Source: Methanoregula sp.
GTDB taxonomy: Archaea; Halobacteriota; Methanomicrobia; Methanomicrobiales; Methanospirillaceae
Length of the DNA stretch: 38,677 nt
NCBI GenBank assembly: GCA_030651815.1
Contig: JAUSBW010000212.1
Coordinates: 1-38,677 of the forward strand
Direction: 5' to 3'
In this document: piece after piece, positions 16,574 to 25,111 of the stretch
How positions within the stretch are numbered: position 1 is the first letter of the stretch
How the letters are laid out: each line of letters begins with the position of its first letter
The notes under the pieces: model-generated
The model's database searches: none
Told to the model about the DNA's origin: nothing
Seen by the model: the letters and a program-made list of their open reading frames with translations, nothing else
Program-made: the position numbers and the translations under genes

Positions 16574-17259
16574 GTGAACTTCCTCGGGTGCGTATTCCAC
16601 TCCAGACTGTGCATCCGCCTGCACGAAATACACGTCGTCAGGTATAGTTCCATGTCCTTCTTAACGATAGCAGCTGTTTCCGGCTTCAGGTTCTTTAAGA
16701 CCCTTTCCATAATAACATTCAGATGTTTTTCGGTGACAGGCATAACCTCCCCGCAAACAGTGCAGCGCTGCAATTTCAGCGTTGTATCGATGGCAGGGTT
16801 CTTCTCTTCGGAGCCATACGACACGTTAATCTGCTCTGTATACTTAAAGGATACTTCCGAATCCTCGTCCGAACCGCGTAAAGACCGGACACATGTATCA
16901 CCCACATCCCCTGTCGTTTTTAATAATTCTGAACGGAATTTCTTTTCCTCTTCTGTATCTGGCTCAATGGTCAGTTCTAATGCATGCTCCGGGCATACAT
17001 CGGCGCAACGGCCACAGAAAATACATCGCAGGCCGTCAATAGAGATCGTTCTTTCAGTGCCAATATCCGTGATGTTCGTAGCGCCACTGGAGCAGCGCTC
17101 GTTGCAGGCGCCGCACCCCGTGCATTTATCAGCGTCGCGCCTCGGCATCCACCGGAAATTTTTTGCTACGAATCCAAAAGTCTCTCTCACCGTAACGGGA
17201 TTACGGAAGACGTTTGTGATTAATTCGCCGAAGGCCTTGAATTTGCCTATAGTATTCAT
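16570..17259 (-). CDS. Group 4 hydrogenase polyferredoxin subunit (HycF/HyfH/NuoI-like)
   Basis: 229 residues from the ATG at 17259, overlapping the HycD-like stop by ATGA; a longer frame to 17454 would lie inside the upstream gene. It has two 4Fe-4S motifs, CTGCGACNERC (about residues 45-55) and CIFCGRCADVCP. A linker of about 80 residues follows, then a C-terminal pair CTVCG and CISCRRMH, a zinc- or iron-binding tail also seen in HycF and HyfH. It links soluble electron carriers to the small subunit. The C-terminal Cys pairs favour a formate-hydrogenlyase-like relative over Ech. Confidence 0.9.
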   Translation of the reverse strand: MNTIGKFKAFGELITNVFRNPVTVRETFGFVAKNFRWMPRRDADKCTGCGACNERCSSGATNITDIGTERTISIDGLRCIFCGRCADVCPEHALELTIEPDTEEEKKFRSELLKTTGDVGDTCVRSLRGSDEDSEVSFKYTEQINVSYGSEEKNPAIDTTLKLQRCTVCGEVMPVTEKHLNVIMERVLKNLKPETAAIVKKDMELYLTTCISCRRMHSLEWNTHPRKFT

Positions 17260-18185
17260 AGCACATACCTCCAGAGCACTGCCCATCCGATGGCAAGCAC
17301 CGATACAAGCAGGGGGATTTTGAAAAGCCACCGGGTCGCCTGATCTATTCTGAAACGGGCGAACAGGGAATTCATAAAACCGATTAACACGCCTGTGGCG
17401 ATAACCCCCGCCAGAAAGATAACCCAGGCCAAAGCACCCGATGATGGTATCCACAGAAACAAGTCCACGAACAATGCGATGAGTACGAATACCATAATGA
17501 TCCTGGCAGTCTCCAGCACGCCGAGCAGCTTGCCACCATATTCAGTTGTAAGACCGTTCACGATCTCAGTATCGGCCTCTGGTATGTCAAATGGCTTGAT
17601 GTGGAGCTTTACGATGATTGACAGGAGGACTGCCAGTGCCGCGAAAGGATTGATTAAAATGTTAAAGCCCATCATTTGCTGGATGGATAGTGTATCAAAA
17701 GTGATGGCTAACGCGAAGGTACCGAGGATAAAGGGTATCTCGTTGGCAAGCATAAGATCGATCTCCCTGACGCCCCCTATGGCAGAAAACAGTGAAGCGC
17801 TCGAGATGCCGCCCATGATAATGAAGAGGATCTCGCCCATCAGCAGATAGAATAGCACCACCAGACTGAATGAATAGTCGAATGATATGCCGGCTACCGG
17901 CACGAACAGCGTAGCCAGCACGGCGCACATGAGGGCCAATATCGGCCCGGCTATGAAAAATGGTGTCGCCGTGGAAGGTATGATGGTCTGCTTGGAGAAC
18001 AGCTTGATGATGTCATACAATGGCTGAAGGACTTTGCTCCGGTTGATGTCATGCCACCTGTCGGGCAGCCATATCAGCGGCCCCCGCCGGGATTGTACTC
18101 TGGCAGAGATCTTGCGCAGCTTAAATGAAAGCAGGATCCCAATGCTGAAGGCGATAACAGGATTCAGCCATGCCGCATCGATCAT
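17256..18185 (-). CDS. Group 4 hydrogenase membrane subunit (NuoH/HycD/EchB-like)
   Basis: 309 residues with about eight membrane segments. It shows the conserved quinone-site-like loops of this family: KISARVQSRRGP and PFDIPEADTEIVNGLTTEYG then GKLLG. It anchors the hydrophilic arm to the membrane and forms the start of the ion path. Its start overlaps the large-subunit stop by four bases and its own stop overlaps the ferredoxin-subunit start, so the genes are translationally coupled. Confidence 0.92.
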   Translation of the reverse strand: MIDAAWLNPVIAFSIGILLSFKLRKISARVQSRRGPLIWLPDRWHDINRSKVLQPLYDIIKLFSKQTIIPSTATPFFIAGPILALMCAVLATLFVPVAGISFDYSFSLVVLFYLLMGEILFIIMGGISSASLFSAIGGVREIDLMLANEIPFILGTFALAITFDTLSIQQMMGFNILINPFAALAVLLSIIVKLHIKPFDIPEADTEIVNGLTTEYGGKLLGVLETARIIMVFVLIALFVDLFLWIPSSGALAWVIFLAGVIATGVLIGFMNSLFARFRIDQATRWLFKIPLLVSVLAIGWAVLWRYVL

Positions 18186-19774
18186 CGCCTGCCTCCCAGT
18201 GACCGCATGTCGACAATGCTTTGCTCTTTACCTTTGAAGATCGTCACTCTGTCCGTGCAGGAGTAGCAGGGGTCAACACTGCTGATGATTGCGGGCACGT
18301 CAGCCAGCCAGCAGCCATGTATCAGCTCGAGCATGATACGGGCGTTAATGAAGGTAGGTACTCTGATGCGTACAAAGGCTGGCGTATTAGTGCCGTTCGA
18401 GACCACATGGTAGAGTAATTCGCCTCTTGGCGCCTCGCTCCTGGAGATAGTTTCACCGCATGGCAACTCGTTTACTTTGGCTGCGAGCGAAGATGGCGCA
18501 ATCTTTATTTTATCACAGCATTGTTCGCAGATATGCATGGACATGAGCGTCTCTCTCATCTTCACTTTTATGCGGGCCAGGCAATCGCACCCATTCTCCG
18601 TCACGATGTCCCAGTCAACATCTTCGTAGGCGGCGAAGGGCGAGTTCTTACGCACGTCTATCCTCAGCCCACTGCCTCTGGCTACAGGACCGATGGCCCC
18701 GGATTTCAGGGCATTTTCCCGCTTAAGGATGCCCACATCCTTAAGCCTGCCCATGAGCACGTCATTCGACTGGCACTGATCGAAGAACTGGGGCACCGAT
18801 TTTTTCATAATCTTTAATTTAGAGAGAATAAAATCGGTTTGATTCTCGGTAATGTCTCTGCGGATGCCACCTAATGCTATCAGCCCATGGGTAACCCGCT
18901 GGCCGGACACGACCTCAAGGCAGTCCTGCATCTCTTCCCGTATCCGTATCGCGTGCATGAGCATGGTGCGGAATCCGGTCAGGTCGCCGATCAGGCCAAT
19001 GGACAAGAGGTGGCTCTGGATACGCTCCATTTCGCATAATAAAGTCCTGGCCATCTGTGCCTTTTGGGGCACTTCAACAGCCGCCAGATCCTCCACGGAC
19101 ATGGCAAAGGATAAGGAATGGTGCGTATTACAAATGCCGCATACACGCTCCGCTAAAAAAAGGTCCTTGTAATAGTCGCGCCGCTCCATAAGTTTGATGA
19201 TGCCCCTGTGGTTGAAACCCAGCTTCAGGTCGGCCTTCCTGACGACCTCATCCTCAACGGACATTTTTAAATAATTACTTTCGATGAACGCCGGGTGATA
19301 CGGGCCATACGGTATCGTCGTCAGAGGCAGTGTAACGATGTTATCCTTGAGAGGTTTTACCGGAGGAGCCGTGTTGATTCTCTCTGTATCAGGGTGGGCT
19401 ACGGGCTTTTCCCCAGTGTAAATTTCCTTCCAGTCCAACGGCAGCCACAGGTGCGTGGGGTTCGGGTGGCCCTCTACCGTAATGCCTAAAAACTCGATGA
19501 GCTCCCGTTCAGACCAGTCTGCCTGGCTCGTGACAGGCGTGACCGAATGGATAACGGGGTTCTTCCTGTCCAGATACGTCCTCAATATGGTATGCTGGCT
19601 TGGCTCGTGATGGTCGAAGCAGAAGTAATAGTTGACCTGAATGCCCCGGACTCCCATGTCCACGCCGGAGGTGTAGATCATCCGGGCTCCCTTTTCCAGG
19701 AGATCGCTCACCTCTTCTCCAAGGGTATCTGCCTTGATCTCCCTGATGATGAGATTCAGGTGTGGCTTACTCAT
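18182..19774 (-). CDS. Group 4 [NiFe]-hydrogenase large subunit with fused NuoC-like domain (HycE/HyfG-like)
   Basis: 530 residues. Residues 1-120 are a NuoC (30-kDa) domain with FCFDHHEPSQH and ADWSERELIEFLGI; residues 140-530 are the NuoD-like catalytic part. Both nickel-binding motifs are complete: ERVCGIC (C212, C215) and DPCYSCTDR (C503, C506). This is therefore a true hydrogenase, not a complex I remnant. A 21-residue tail follows R509, the expected target of the HycI protease encoded downstream. The fusion and tail are as in HycE of formate hydrogenlyase; CooH and EchE lack the fusion. No formate dehydrogenase gene is present; the cdh genes upstream take its place. Confidence 0.94.
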   Translation of the reverse strand: MSKPHLNLIIREIKADTLGEEVSDLLEKGARMIYTSGVDMGVRGIQVNYYFCFDHHEPSQHTILRTYLDRKNPVIHSVTPVTSQADWSERELIEFLGITVEGHPNPTHLWLPLDWKEIYTGEKPVAHPDTERINTAPPVKPLKDNIVTLPLTTIPYGPYHPAFIESNYLKMSVEDEVVRKADLKLGFNHRGIIKLMERRDYYKDLFLAERVCGICNTHHSLSFAMSVEDLAAVEVPQKAQMARTLLCEMERIQSHLLSIGLIGDLTGFRTMLMHAIRIREEMQDCLEVVSGQRVTHGLIALGGIRRDITENQTDFILSKLKIMKKSVPQFFDQCQSNDVLMGRLKDVGILKRENALKSGAIGPVARGSGLRIDVRKNSPFAAYEDVDWDIVTENGCDCLARIKVKMRETLMSMHICEQCCDKIKIAPSSLAAKVNELPCGETISRSEAPRGELLYHVVSNGTNTPAFVRIRVPTFINARIMLELIHGCWLADVPAIISSVDPCYSCTDRVTIFKGKEQSIVDMRSLGGRR

Positions 19775-20048
19775 CTTTCACACTCCCGAATGGTGTTTTT
19801 GGAGTGTACATCTCTTCCTGATTGAGGTAGATCCCGCTCGCGCCGCAATTAAAATTCTCATCCGTATTCCTGTACTCAGGGAATAATGATGGGATGATTA
19901 CCGAGAAGAAAATGTAGAAAGATACCAGCGACGCCAGTTCTGCGAAGAGGAAAAAGATGATAGTCATACCACTTTCGTTCGAAAGGAATAAAGTCCCCAG
20001 CACGCTGATGACAAGGATAAATATGGCGATGATGAAGTACGGTTTCAT
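19767..20048 (-). CDS. Small membrane protein of the hydrogenase cluster
   Basis: 93 residues with two hydrophobic segments (about 4-22 and 27-54) and a soluble tail. The tail contains ENFNCGASGIYLNQEEMYTP and then KTPFGS. This resembles the end of HyfB/HycC-type subunits, where a C-G pair is followed by M-x-Y-T and S-F. It may therefore be a detached C-terminal piece of the antiporter-like subunit. It overlaps hdrB upstream by 4 bases and the large-subunit gene downstream by 8, so it is certainly part of the block. Function is otherwise unknown. Confidence 0.7.
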   Translation of the reverse strand: MKPYFIIAIFILVISVLGTLFLSNESGMTIIFFLFAELASLVSFYIFFSVIIPSLFPEYRNTDENFNCGASGIYLNQEEMYTPKTPFGSVKDE

Positions 20049-20962
20049 TGTACGCTGGTCTCCAGTTTTTCTATGAGCGTATCGACCGGTGCCGTCCGCA
20101 TGTAGCGCATGCCGATATCGTCCGGCCTGAGGCCGTACGAGATTGCCAGCAGCTCTGCCAGATGGATGACTGGCACGTCGAAATCGTATCCGTCAGTCTC
20201 CTTTAAGGTTTTCGAGGCTCTCTCGAACTGGTCGTAGCATCCCGCACATACGAGAACCAGTGCGTCGACGTTTTGGGCCTTGACTGAGTCGAACTTCCGC
20301 TTGGCCCGGTCATAGGTGGCAAACTCCCTGTCGGCGAGGTTACACTGCAGACCGCAGCACATACGTTCGCAGTCATAGGGCACGACCTCATCCACCAGGG
20401 CTTCAGTCAATTCGGTGAAATACCGGACCAGGTGGCCGTCTTCGAAGATACGCATATGACATCCGGGATGGATGGCAACTCTGATGTGGATCTTTTTGGC
20501 CTCTCTTCTGATGCGCTCAATCCCTACCTCCTCATATAATACCTCCAGCAGGTGCCGGATACGTATGTCGGCTTCGTAGTGTTTACCCGCAGCCGCCAGG
20601 TATTGATTCACCATTGCCAGGTCTTCGGGGTTCTCCTTCAGCACCTTATTGGCCTCGTATAGCGTAACATAGCATCCATTGCATGAGACCAGGACATCAC
20701 GGCCTGCACTCTCGGCCTGTAATAAATTGTAAGATGCGAGCGTCAGCCAGACGCGCCTGTCGACCGATATCCAGACTCCGGCTCTTGGACAGCATCCGGA
20801 CTTCGGCAGATATTCCAAGTCAATGCCCAGCCCTGGCAGGGTCTTCATGATGGCCGACTCGGCCCAGGGCATCTTCGCCGGCATAACACAGCCAAGAAAA
20901 TGCGCATATTTGGACCTGACTGCAGCCGGATTAACTTTATTTACAATTGGCAGATCAGTCAT
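20045..20962 (-). CDS. hdrB: Heterodisulfide reductase subunit B-like (two CCG domains)
   Basis: 305 residues from the ATG at 20962; a longer frame to 21121 would lie in the upstream gene. Both cysteine-rich CCG motifs are complete: C25, C57-C58, C94-x2-C97 and C168, C202-C203, C239-x2-C242. In HdrB these bind two non-cubane [4Fe-4S] clusters that reduce the CoM-S-S-CoB disulfide. No hdrA gene is present, and the place of hdrC is taken by a short protein without cysteines. It sits between a ferredoxin gene and hydrogenase genes, all overlapping. A role as terminal electron acceptor module in a membrane hydrogenase complex is inference; another disulfide or sulfur substrate is possible. Confidence 0.88.
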   Translation of the reverse strand: MTDLPIVNKVNPAAVRSKYAHFLGCVMPAKMPWAESAIMKTLPGLGIDLEYLPKSGCCPRAGVWISVDRRVWLTLASYNLLQAESAGRDVLVSCNGCYVTLYEANKVLKENPEDLAMVNQYLAAAGKHYEADIRIRHLLEVLYEEVGIERIRREAKKIHIRVAIHPGCHMRIFEDGHLVRYFTELTEALVDEVVPYDCERMCCGLQCNLADREFATYDRAKRKFDSVKAQNVDALVLVCAGCYDQFERASKTLKETDGYDFDVPVIHLAELLAISYGLRPDDIGMRYMRTAPVDTLIEKLETSVQ

Positions 20963-21230
20963 TAAACCGGTACTCCATTTTCTCCAGGTCCAGGCCCATG
21001 TTTTTGTCGATCTCCATCGCCTTAACGATCTTCTGGATATCCTCGACCGCTTCATGATACCTGTGAGCAGTTGGCGGTATGGGATCCAGCCCGGCTTTCT
21101 TCCTGACCTCCATGAGCTCATCAGTCACCGGATAAAGCAGCCCGATGGAGAAGTGCCTGATGAGCTGTGGCTTCACTGATGATGGCAGCGGTATTTTCAC
21201 GGGCCGCCGCCACGGGTATAACTCCTTCAT
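20955..21230 (-). CDS. HdrC-like stub protein lacking Fe-S cysteines
   Basis: 91 residues from the ATG at 21230, overlapping the ferredoxin stop by ATGA; its end overlaps the hdrB start by 8 bases. It has no cysteine. The middle part (PQLIRHFSIGLLYPVTDELM, then EVRKKAGLDPIPP) resembles the helical region that follows the two ferredoxin motifs in HdrC, and the order stub-hdrB is the normal hdrC-hdrB order. The cluster-binding part may have been handed to the separate ferredoxin upstream. It could act as a docking piece between that ferredoxin and HdrB. The HdrC resemblance is weak and read by eye. Confidence 0.6.
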   Translation of the reverse strand: MKELYPWRRPVKIPLPSSVKPQLIRHFSIGLLYPVTDELMEVRKKAGLDPIPPTAHRYHEAVEDIQKIVKAMEIDKNMGLDLEKMEYRFND

Positions 21231-21712
21231 CTTTTCAGTCTCCCTACGATTTCCTTGCCTTCCTCTCTCGATACGAATTTTATTGCCTTGGCTGAGCACA
21301 CTTTGATGCAGTCAGGATCCCCGCCGCACATGTCGCACTTTGCCATGGCTTTCAAGCCTCGTTGTATTTGCGGTATGGAGATGGGGCAGGCCCACATGCA
21401 TGCCTTGCAACCGATGCACAGCATTTTATCTATCGTCACAAAGCCCGTAGCTTCGTCCTTACAGATCGCGTCCACAGGGCATACTGCCATGCACATGGGG
21501 TCCTTGCAATGCTGACAATACACCCTGACGAACTCGCTATTCTGTCCGTTAATGACCTTGCAGAGTGAAAGGTCATAACTGTAAGTCTGATAATTCTTAA
21601 AAGAACAGGCTGTCATGCACTGCCTGCAGCCCGTGCACAGGTCCGGGTCATGGACGATTACCTTAGTCAAAGGATTACCGGAGTATTTCGCAATGTCAGT
21701 GTCAGCAGTCAT
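21227..21712 (-). CDS. CooF/HycB-like four-cluster ferredoxin
   Basis: 161 residues with four cysteine groups: CTGCRQCMTAC, CQHCKDPMCMAVCP, CIGCKACMWACP and CDMCGGDPDCIKVC. This is the CooF/HycB/DmsB pattern, predicted to hold four [4Fe-4S] clusters. CooF carries electrons from CODH to the membrane hydrogenase in carboxydotrophs, and HycB does the same from formate dehydrogenase. Here the gene lies between the CODH/ACS activase and the HdrB/hydrogenase genes, overlapping both neighbours by ATGA, which supports the role of electron link. Direct partner unproven. Confidence 0.9.
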   Translation of the reverse strand: MTADTDIAKYSGNPLTKVIVHDPDLCTGCRQCMTACSFKNYQTYSYDLSLCKVINGQNSEFVRVYCQHCKDPMCMAVCPVDAICKDEATGFVTIDKMLCIGCKACMWACPISIPQIQRGLKAMAKCDMCGGDPDCIKVCSAKAIKFVSREEGKEIVGRLKR

Positions 21713-23562
21713 TTTTTGTGTTCCTTGTAACTGTCAGGAAACAGCTCACGTTTTCCGGGGATATACAGTGCTGCAGAATATTCTTCCATGAAATCGGTAT
21801 CCACTAAAAGATCAATGTAGACCATGTCCAGGGCAACCTTTTCTGCCATGATCCGGTACTCGCGCGAGACGAGGGTGGCATATGCTCCTGAAAGGGACCC
21901 ATTGCCCAGGGGGTGAAATGCAGCATCTGGAAATTCCGGAAGAATTCCGAACCGCACCGTATTGCCGATATCGGTATAGGTGCCAAATGCCCCTGAAAGA
22001 TAGACATGCCGGATATCAGTAACGGCAATCCTGTATTTCCCCATGAGCACACCGATAGCTCCGCATGCGGCAGCTTTCGAATCCATAAGATAATCAACGT
22101 CCTGCTGGGTGAACACCAGGTCGCGCCCGGTGGCAGAAGCAGATGCCGGGATGAGCACATATTCCAGTCCTTCGGATCCGTTCCGGACCCGCGGGTGCCG
22201 GGAATTGAGTTTGCCGGCAAAATCGAGGGCACTGGATGCAACCATGGCGACTGCAGCATCAATAATTCCCGAACCACAGATACCCCGGGGGGGCACGTTC
22301 CCGATGGTTGAACAGATGGTCTCTGCCGTCTCAGGATCAAAGCGGACGTGCTCAATCGCACCGTTCATCGCCCGCATGCCGCACGTAATGCCCCCCCCCT
22401 CAAACGCAGGCCCGGATGCGCAGGAGACCGATGCCATCCAGTCTTTGTTCCCAAGAATGATCTCCCCGTTGGTTCCGAGATCGATAAGAAGGGATAGATC
22501 TTCAGAGGCATGCATCCCCGACGCGATCACATCTCCGATGGCATCCCCTCCCACAAACCGACTGACATTGGGGAGGCAGTACACCTGTGCATCCGGGTGC
22601 AGGCAAAGTCCCAGTTCTTTTGCGCTTTTGATGAGGGGAGTGCGCGGGATCTGTGCGTTTGCCATCTCCAGATAGTGCGGTTCGATCCCGCAGAACAGGT
22701 GGTGCATCACCGTGTTTCCGGCAACACATATGTCCACGATGTCTGTTTTGCCGATACCTGCTGCACCGGAAATCTGAGTGATAACCGTGTCAATACTTTC
22801 CCTCGCTGCCTTCTGCATCGTGGCGAGCCCCTCTGGTGAATCAGCAAACCCGATTCTTGTAATCAGTTCCTCACCATAGGTAATCTGACGGTTCATGGTT
22901 GATCCGGTCTCCACGATCTCACCGGTTTGCAGATTGACAAGGCATCCGACAACAGTGGTTGTACCAAGATCTATGGCAACCCCGTATAGTGGTCGTGCAC
23001 TGGCAGCAGGCTCAACGGCAATTATTTTAGGGGGTGTAAATACGTGTGAGATAGTGGCGATAAGTGGTCCGGTTGTTGTATTGAGCCTGTGGTAAACCTG
23101 TTCACACGTGCGAGGCCGCGGCCCCAAATATCCCGCGAGACGGATTGACTGCGAGGCAAACGGCAACCCTTCCGAGGGGGAAACCTCCACCGGGTAATTC
23201 ACAACCGCAGGAGAGATCGTGGTGATATTCATTTTATTGGAGATCAGGATTTGCGGCAGAACGATCCTGCTCTCCACGGGTATGGTAAATCCAGCATCCG
23301 CGGTTAGTGCCACCTGACAGGCATAATGGTATCCCTGTGCAATTTCCTCCGGTGTGAAATGGGAAGCGCCCAGCTGGGAGGTGGCGGTACATTTTCCTTT
23401 CGTGAGTATGACCCGGCACTTCCGGCACAGTCCCTGTCCGCCGCAGATTGCCTCAATGGCAATGCCCGCAGTCCGCATCGCATCCAGAAGCGGCGTATCA
23501 ACCGGAACAGTCAGTACCTTGTTCATCGGCTGGAATGTTACAATGATTGTTTGTTCAGTCAT
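21709..23562 (-). CDS. Corrinoid-activating ASKHA protein with 2Fe-2S domain (RACo/AcsV-like)
   Basis: 617 residues. The N-terminal 2Fe-2S ferredoxin domain has ligands C40, C46, C49 and C82. From about residue 190 comes the ASKHA ATPase core: YGVAIDLGTTTVVGCLVNL, a middle N-R-Q-I-T-Y-G-E-E-L-I-T-R-I, and LLIDLGTNGEIILG (DUF4445). Such proteins use ATP to return oxidised Co(II) corrinoid to Co(I); AcsV/RACo does so for the corrinoid iron-sulfur protein of acetogens. It lies 76 bases after cdhE, which encodes the corrinoid subunit. This bacterial-style activase inside an archaeal cdh operon is notable. It overlaps the ferredoxin gene by ATGA. Confidence 0.9.
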   Translation of the reverse strand: MTEQTIIVTFQPMNKVLTVPVDTPLLDAMRTAGIAIEAICGGQGLCRKCRVILTKGKCTATSQLGASHFTPEEIAQGYHYACQVALTADAGFTIPVESRIVLPQILISNKMNITTISPAVVNYPVEVSPSEGLPFASQSIRLAGYLGPRPRTCEQVYHRLNTTTGPLIATISHVFTPPKIIAVEPAASARPLYGVAIDLGTTTVVGCLVNLQTGEIVETGSTMNRQITYGEELITRIGFADSPEGLATMQKAARESIDTVITQISGAAGIGKTDIVDICVAGNTVMHHLFCGIEPHYLEMANAQIPRTPLIKSAKELGLCLHPDAQVYCLPNVSRFVGGDAIGDVIASGMHASEDLSLLIDLGTNGEIILGNKDWMASVSCASGPAFEGGGITCGMRAMNGAIEHVRFDPETAETICSTIGNVPPRGICGSGIIDAAVAMVASSALDFAGKLNSRHPRVRNGSEGLEYVLIPASASATGRDLVFTQQDVDYLMDSKAAACGAIGVLMGKYRIAVTDIRHVYLSGAFGTYTDIGNTVRFGILPEFPDAAFHPLGNGSLSGAYATLVSREYRIMAEKVALDMVYIDLLVDTDFMEEYSAALYIPGKRELFPDSYKEHKK

Positions 23563-23638
23563 GGGGTGCTTTTCCTCTTTTAAGTCCCGTATATGGAATT
23601 CATCTGGTCAGCCTTCATGAGTCCCTGCAAGGAGGTGT

Positions 23639-25096
23639 TTATACCCCGGAGGTGTTTGCGGGTGCATCTTTTGGAGGCCACCGTGTTTTTAAGAGTTCTG
23701 CAATGCCGGAGGAATCCTTTGGACCGACAATCACGTGCCAGCCGCTTGCTTCTTCGGTCTCCCCGCTCAGGCGGGCGGCAAGCCCCGGGATGATCAGGTG
23801 CCGGTGATCTACAAGATCTGCGACATTGAATTCCTGCAGGGCATTTGCTATAGTACCAGCAGTCAACAACCTGCCGGCAACTGCACTCTCTACGCTGTTG
23901 CCCCCGGTATCAGCGATAATCAGGTAACAGTCGATGTTGGCAGATTTGATGTCCGATTCTACTGTGAAGAAGGTAAGTGCATAGTTGGTCGTGATAAGTA
24001 CTGGAGATCTCCTGTCCGGCGAACCCATTATCCTGACGCCAGCCTCAACAGCAACCGGTTTGCGGGGGTCGGTATAGATATTGAACCGCCAGATCATCTG
24101 GGGCAGGAGCACCCACCCTTCGAGACTGTGCATGATCAGCATATCGGCGTACCGGGAAATGAGCATCGATGCGATACATGCTTCCTTCCACCGGAGCACA
24201 TCCGGGGAAATTTCCGGGGACAGCCATGCGGTGATGGGTGTTCCGAGAAGCGGGTAACCGAGCAGTTCATCGTTCTGCTGGAAAACCGAGCGGCGGATCC
24301 GGGAAAAGTCCTGGATAGTTGCAGCAAGGTTCGGATCGACCGATGTCCCGGGATCAAGCACGAGATCGGAAACGCCATATTCAACAAGTGTTTTCACCAA
24401 GGATCGCAGGAGGGCGATATCATGGGGGGCGGATACCACAAGCGGGCAGTGGTACTGCAGGGCAAGTTCCGCCATCTCCTTCCAGTTATCACGGGTGGCC
24501 GCATAGAGAAGCGGGCGCCGCTCTTTAACAGGGGCAAGCCCTGCTGCCATGATTGCCGGATCATACGTGCACAGTATGAAGGGGAGATCTGTCTGGTAGG
24601 CAACATCCTTTACCGTTGAAGCAAACGCGTCGGGATCATGCAGGGTTGAGCGGATGGCAATTGCATCCAGCCGCAGGTTACGCCCGATATACGTATAGTC
24701 AAATGAACTGATCATCTTTACCCGGGCATCCCGCTCATCTTTCGTCAGATCATCTGCAACATCGATTGCTATGGGCGTAGGATTATGGTACGTGAATTCG
24801 TGGCGGTAGAGGACATATTTCCCCCCGATCTTTATTGCCCGGTCACCGGTACCGACGGTGATCGTCTTGACCGGCGGTGCCATAAGCCGGAGCAGTTTTT
24901 CGTATGCTACCCGGTATTTGGTATTATTGATCAACGGTGGGCAGTTATCGATAGTGAGTTCTCCGTTCACGACCCGTGTGGCAAATGCCATGCAGTTTGC
25001 CTCCTGGCATTCACCGCAGTTTGTCTTCGGGAGGGACTTGTAGATGTCGATAGGGCTGATCTCTTTTATGGTTTTTTTGTGTTCTTTTTCTGACAT
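23639..25096 (-). CDS. cdhE: CODH/ACS corrinoid iron-sulfur protein, large subunit (gamma)
   Basis: 485 residues. The N-terminus has TNCGECQEANCMAFATRV then C-P-P-L, the [4Fe-4S] motif of CdhE/AcsC. The middle forms a TIM-barrel (about 90-320). The C-terminal third (VLITTNYALTFFTVESDI then IADTGGNSVESAVAGRL) is the corrinoid-binding domain. With CdhD it carries the methyl group between tetrahydrosarcinapterin and the A-cluster of CdhC. It follows cdhD by 15 bases in the order cdhABCDE. Confidence 0.96.
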   Translation of the reverse strand: MSEKEHKKTIKEISPIDIYKSLPKTNCGECQEANCMAFATRVVNGELTIDNCPPLINNTKYRVAYEKLLRLMAPPVKTITVGTGDRAIKIGGKYVLYRHEFTYHNPTPIAIDVADDLTKDERDARVKMISSFDYTYIGRNLRLDAIAIRSTLHDPDAFASTVKDVAYQTDLPFILCTYDPAIMAAGLAPVKERRPLLYAATRDNWKEMAELALQYHCPLVVSAPHDIALLRSLVKTLVEYGVSDLVLDPGTSVDPNLAATIQDFSRIRRSVFQQNDELLGYPLLGTPITAWLSPEISPDVLRWKEACIASMLISRYADMLIMHSLEGWVLLPQMIWRFNIYTDPRKPVAVEAGVRIMGSPDRRSPVLITTNYALTFFTVESDIKSANIDCYLIIADTGGNSVESAVAGRLLTAGTIANALQEFNVADLVDHRHLIIPGLAARLSGETEEASGWHVIVGPKDSSGIAELLKTRWPPKDAPANTSGV

Positions 25097-25111
25097 GCTT
25101 ATTCCCTCCTG

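Noticed and set aside
16570-20048. Interpretation of the block as complex I or Fpo (F420H2 dehydrogenase)
   Set aside because: The large subunit keeps all four nickel-binding cysteines and a processing tail, and a HycI protease is present, so it is a hydrogenase.
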